Positions 14,479 to 15,277 of a stretch of DNA of 15,277 bases are shown here, one piece after another. The first letter of the stretch is position 1; each line of letters begins with the position of its first letter. The position numbers and the translations under genes were made by a program. Source of the stretch: Lachnospiraceae bacterium UBA7027 (lineage in GTDB: Bacteria; Bacillota; Clostridia; Lachnospirales; Lachnospiraceae); contig DLBG01000091.1 of assembly GCA_002494135.1 (NCBI GenBank), forward strand, positions 1 through 15,277, read 5' to 3'. A model generated the notes under the pieces. That model was not told where the DNA came from. It did not search any database and saw only the letters and a list, made by a program, of their open reading frames with translations.

Positions 14479-15093
14479 ATGGGAAACAAATCACTTCAGA
14501 TTTACGTCAACGGAGAAGAAAAAGGAATCAGCACGGCAATGGAGGAAACCACAAAGTTTGCCGTTAAGCAGGAGTTCGACAAGAAAGAAGCGCTCTGCAT
14601 GAGACTGATTACCGAGGAACTTTTGGGATTGTTCTCCGGAATTACCAACAATGATTACCGCGCTCTGTTCTGGGTAGAAGGCGGACACAAGGAAGCGATT
14701 TTCCACCTGATTGCAAAGACAGATATGACTGCCGAGAAGAGAAATCAGTTAATCGAGTCTTCCAGCGCAAAGAAGAATGATGCGGCAATCGGCATTATGG
14801 GTAAAATCAAAGACATGGTGGAGACTGCGGTATTAAACTTCGGTAATATCAACGGTGCAACTTCCGAATTCTATGATGCCGGTGTGACCGACAATGCACC
14901 CATTGACGGATTGTCTTTATTCTGGACACTGGAGAATTACCGTAAGTCCATGGAAGCAGCAAATTCATCCGCCGATGACGATGAGGACGGATGGGACGAA
15001 CTGGAAAGATCCATCATCGCAAATATCGCAGATGACGTTCATGTAAGTATCCGTAAGGATTCCGTGGAAATCGTTGTATTCAAGAAATTCTGA
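14479..15093 (+). CDS. Unknown protein, possibly a degenerate RsbW relative
   Basis: 204 aa, no signal or membrane segment. AGAGG lies 9 bases before the ATG. I do not recognise the family. Residues 41-53, MRLITEELLGLFS, resemble the N-box helix of GHKL ATPases but lack its Asn. IGIMGKIKDMVETAVL (104-119) could correspond to the helix after the G2 box of its upstream neighbour. The ATP-lid Asp-x-Gly is absent, so it is unlikely to bind ATP normally. A Asp/Glu-rich stretch lies at 166-176, and the end is beta-like (VHVSIRKDSVEIVVF). Being in the same transcript as the RsbW-like kinase and before a shared terminator, it may be a partner or inactive regulatory copy. This is inference from pattern and context. 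Confidence 0.8.
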   Translation: MGNKSLQIYVNGEEKGISTAMEETTKFAVKQEFDKKEALCMRLITEELLGLFSGITNNDYRALFWVEGGHKEAIFHLIAKTDMTAEKRNQLIESSSAKKNDAAIGIMGKIKDMVETAVLNFGNINGATSEFYDAGVTDNAPIDGLSLFWTLENYRKSMEAANSSADDDEDGWDELERSIIANIADDVHVSIRKDSVEIVVFKKF

Positions 15094-15116
15094 GAAACAA
15101 AAAGACTGTCATAAAG

Positions 15117-15145
15117 AAAGGTCTTCCGAAACGGAAGACCTTTTT
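15117..15145. terminator. Intrinsic terminator between convergent genes
   Basis: AAAGGTCTTCCG pairs perfectly with CGGAAGACCTTT around an AAA loop, followed by a T-run on the plus strand. On the minus strand TTTCTTTAT follows, so it may also stop the convergent regulator gene that ends at 15163. Confidence 0.93.
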
Positions 15146-15162
15146 GATTTGTTATTTTTTGT

Positions 15163-15277
15163 TTATTTGCCGGACTTGTCCGAGCGGAACTCTTTGCAGT
15201 GGTGTTCGATGATAAAACTCTTCATCGCATCGTAGCTTTCTTCGCTGATGACATGTTCGATGCGGCAGGCATCTTCG
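15163..15277 (-). CDS. DtxR/MntR-family metal-dependent regulator, C-terminal part
   Basis: The last 38 codons are present; the gene continues beyond the window. The translation includes EDACRIEHVISEESYDAMK, which matches the metal-binding and dimerisation helix of DtxR/MntR/IdeR-type regulators (D/E-A-C-x-I-E-H pattern, with the Cys, Glu and His acting as metal ligands in the family). The end, IIEHHCKEFRSDKSGK, is shorter than in full DtxR, suggesting the two-domain MntR-like form without an SH3-like domain. The metal, iron or manganese, cannot be decided from this part. Confidence 0.85.
   Translation of the reverse strand, partial: EDACRIEHVISEESYDAMKSFIIEHHCKEFRSDKSGK

Overview
The window looks like the chromosome of a Gram-positive anaerobe of the Clostridia, most likely a Lachnospiraceae-type gut or rumen bacterium. 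This is an inference from strong GGAGG-type ribosome binding sites, sigma-A promoters, U-tailed intrinsic terminators, a DtxR-type regulator tail, a GGDEF remnant and an RsbW-like kinase. No RNA gene, CRISPR array or insertion sequence was seen.

Left part (1-5680): a divergent pair of large proteins of unknown function, enclosed by two terminators with nearly the same hairpin design (61-122 and 5645-5679). The minus-strand protein (528 aa) and plus-strand protein (1182 aa) appear related. Both carry a roughly 130-residue helical module with a GS-x-[YF] signature (one copy and four copies) and a short Cys-centred motif. Between them lies a symmetric control region: two tandem pairs of the 9-mer TGTTGGACA in opposite orientation, 84 bp apart. 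The 528-aa protein begins with a GILK motif followed 16 residues later by KISF. In eukaryotes these are the SILK and RVxF motifs that dock protein phosphatase 1, in the same order. This pair is the most unusual content of the window.

Middle part (5680-9094): a compact three-gene operon of membrane-anchored proteins: a DUF3592-like protein, a protein with two Cys4 zinc ribbons and a winged-helix-like tail, and a TPR protein with MORN-like repeats. The genes abut or lie 36 bp apart, so they probably act together, but their function is unknown.

Right part (9100-15277): a minus-strand TetR regulator overlaps by 8 nt a PAF-acetylhydrolase-like alpha/beta hydrolase. A nested 33-bp palindrome upstream probably serves for autoregulation. 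Next come a decayed diguanylate cyclase fragment, an M13-family zinc metallopeptidase lipoprotein with an extra N-terminal domain, an RsbW-like ATP-binding kinase followed by a possible degenerate relative, a terminator, and the 3' end of a DtxR/MntR-type metal regulator on the minus strand.
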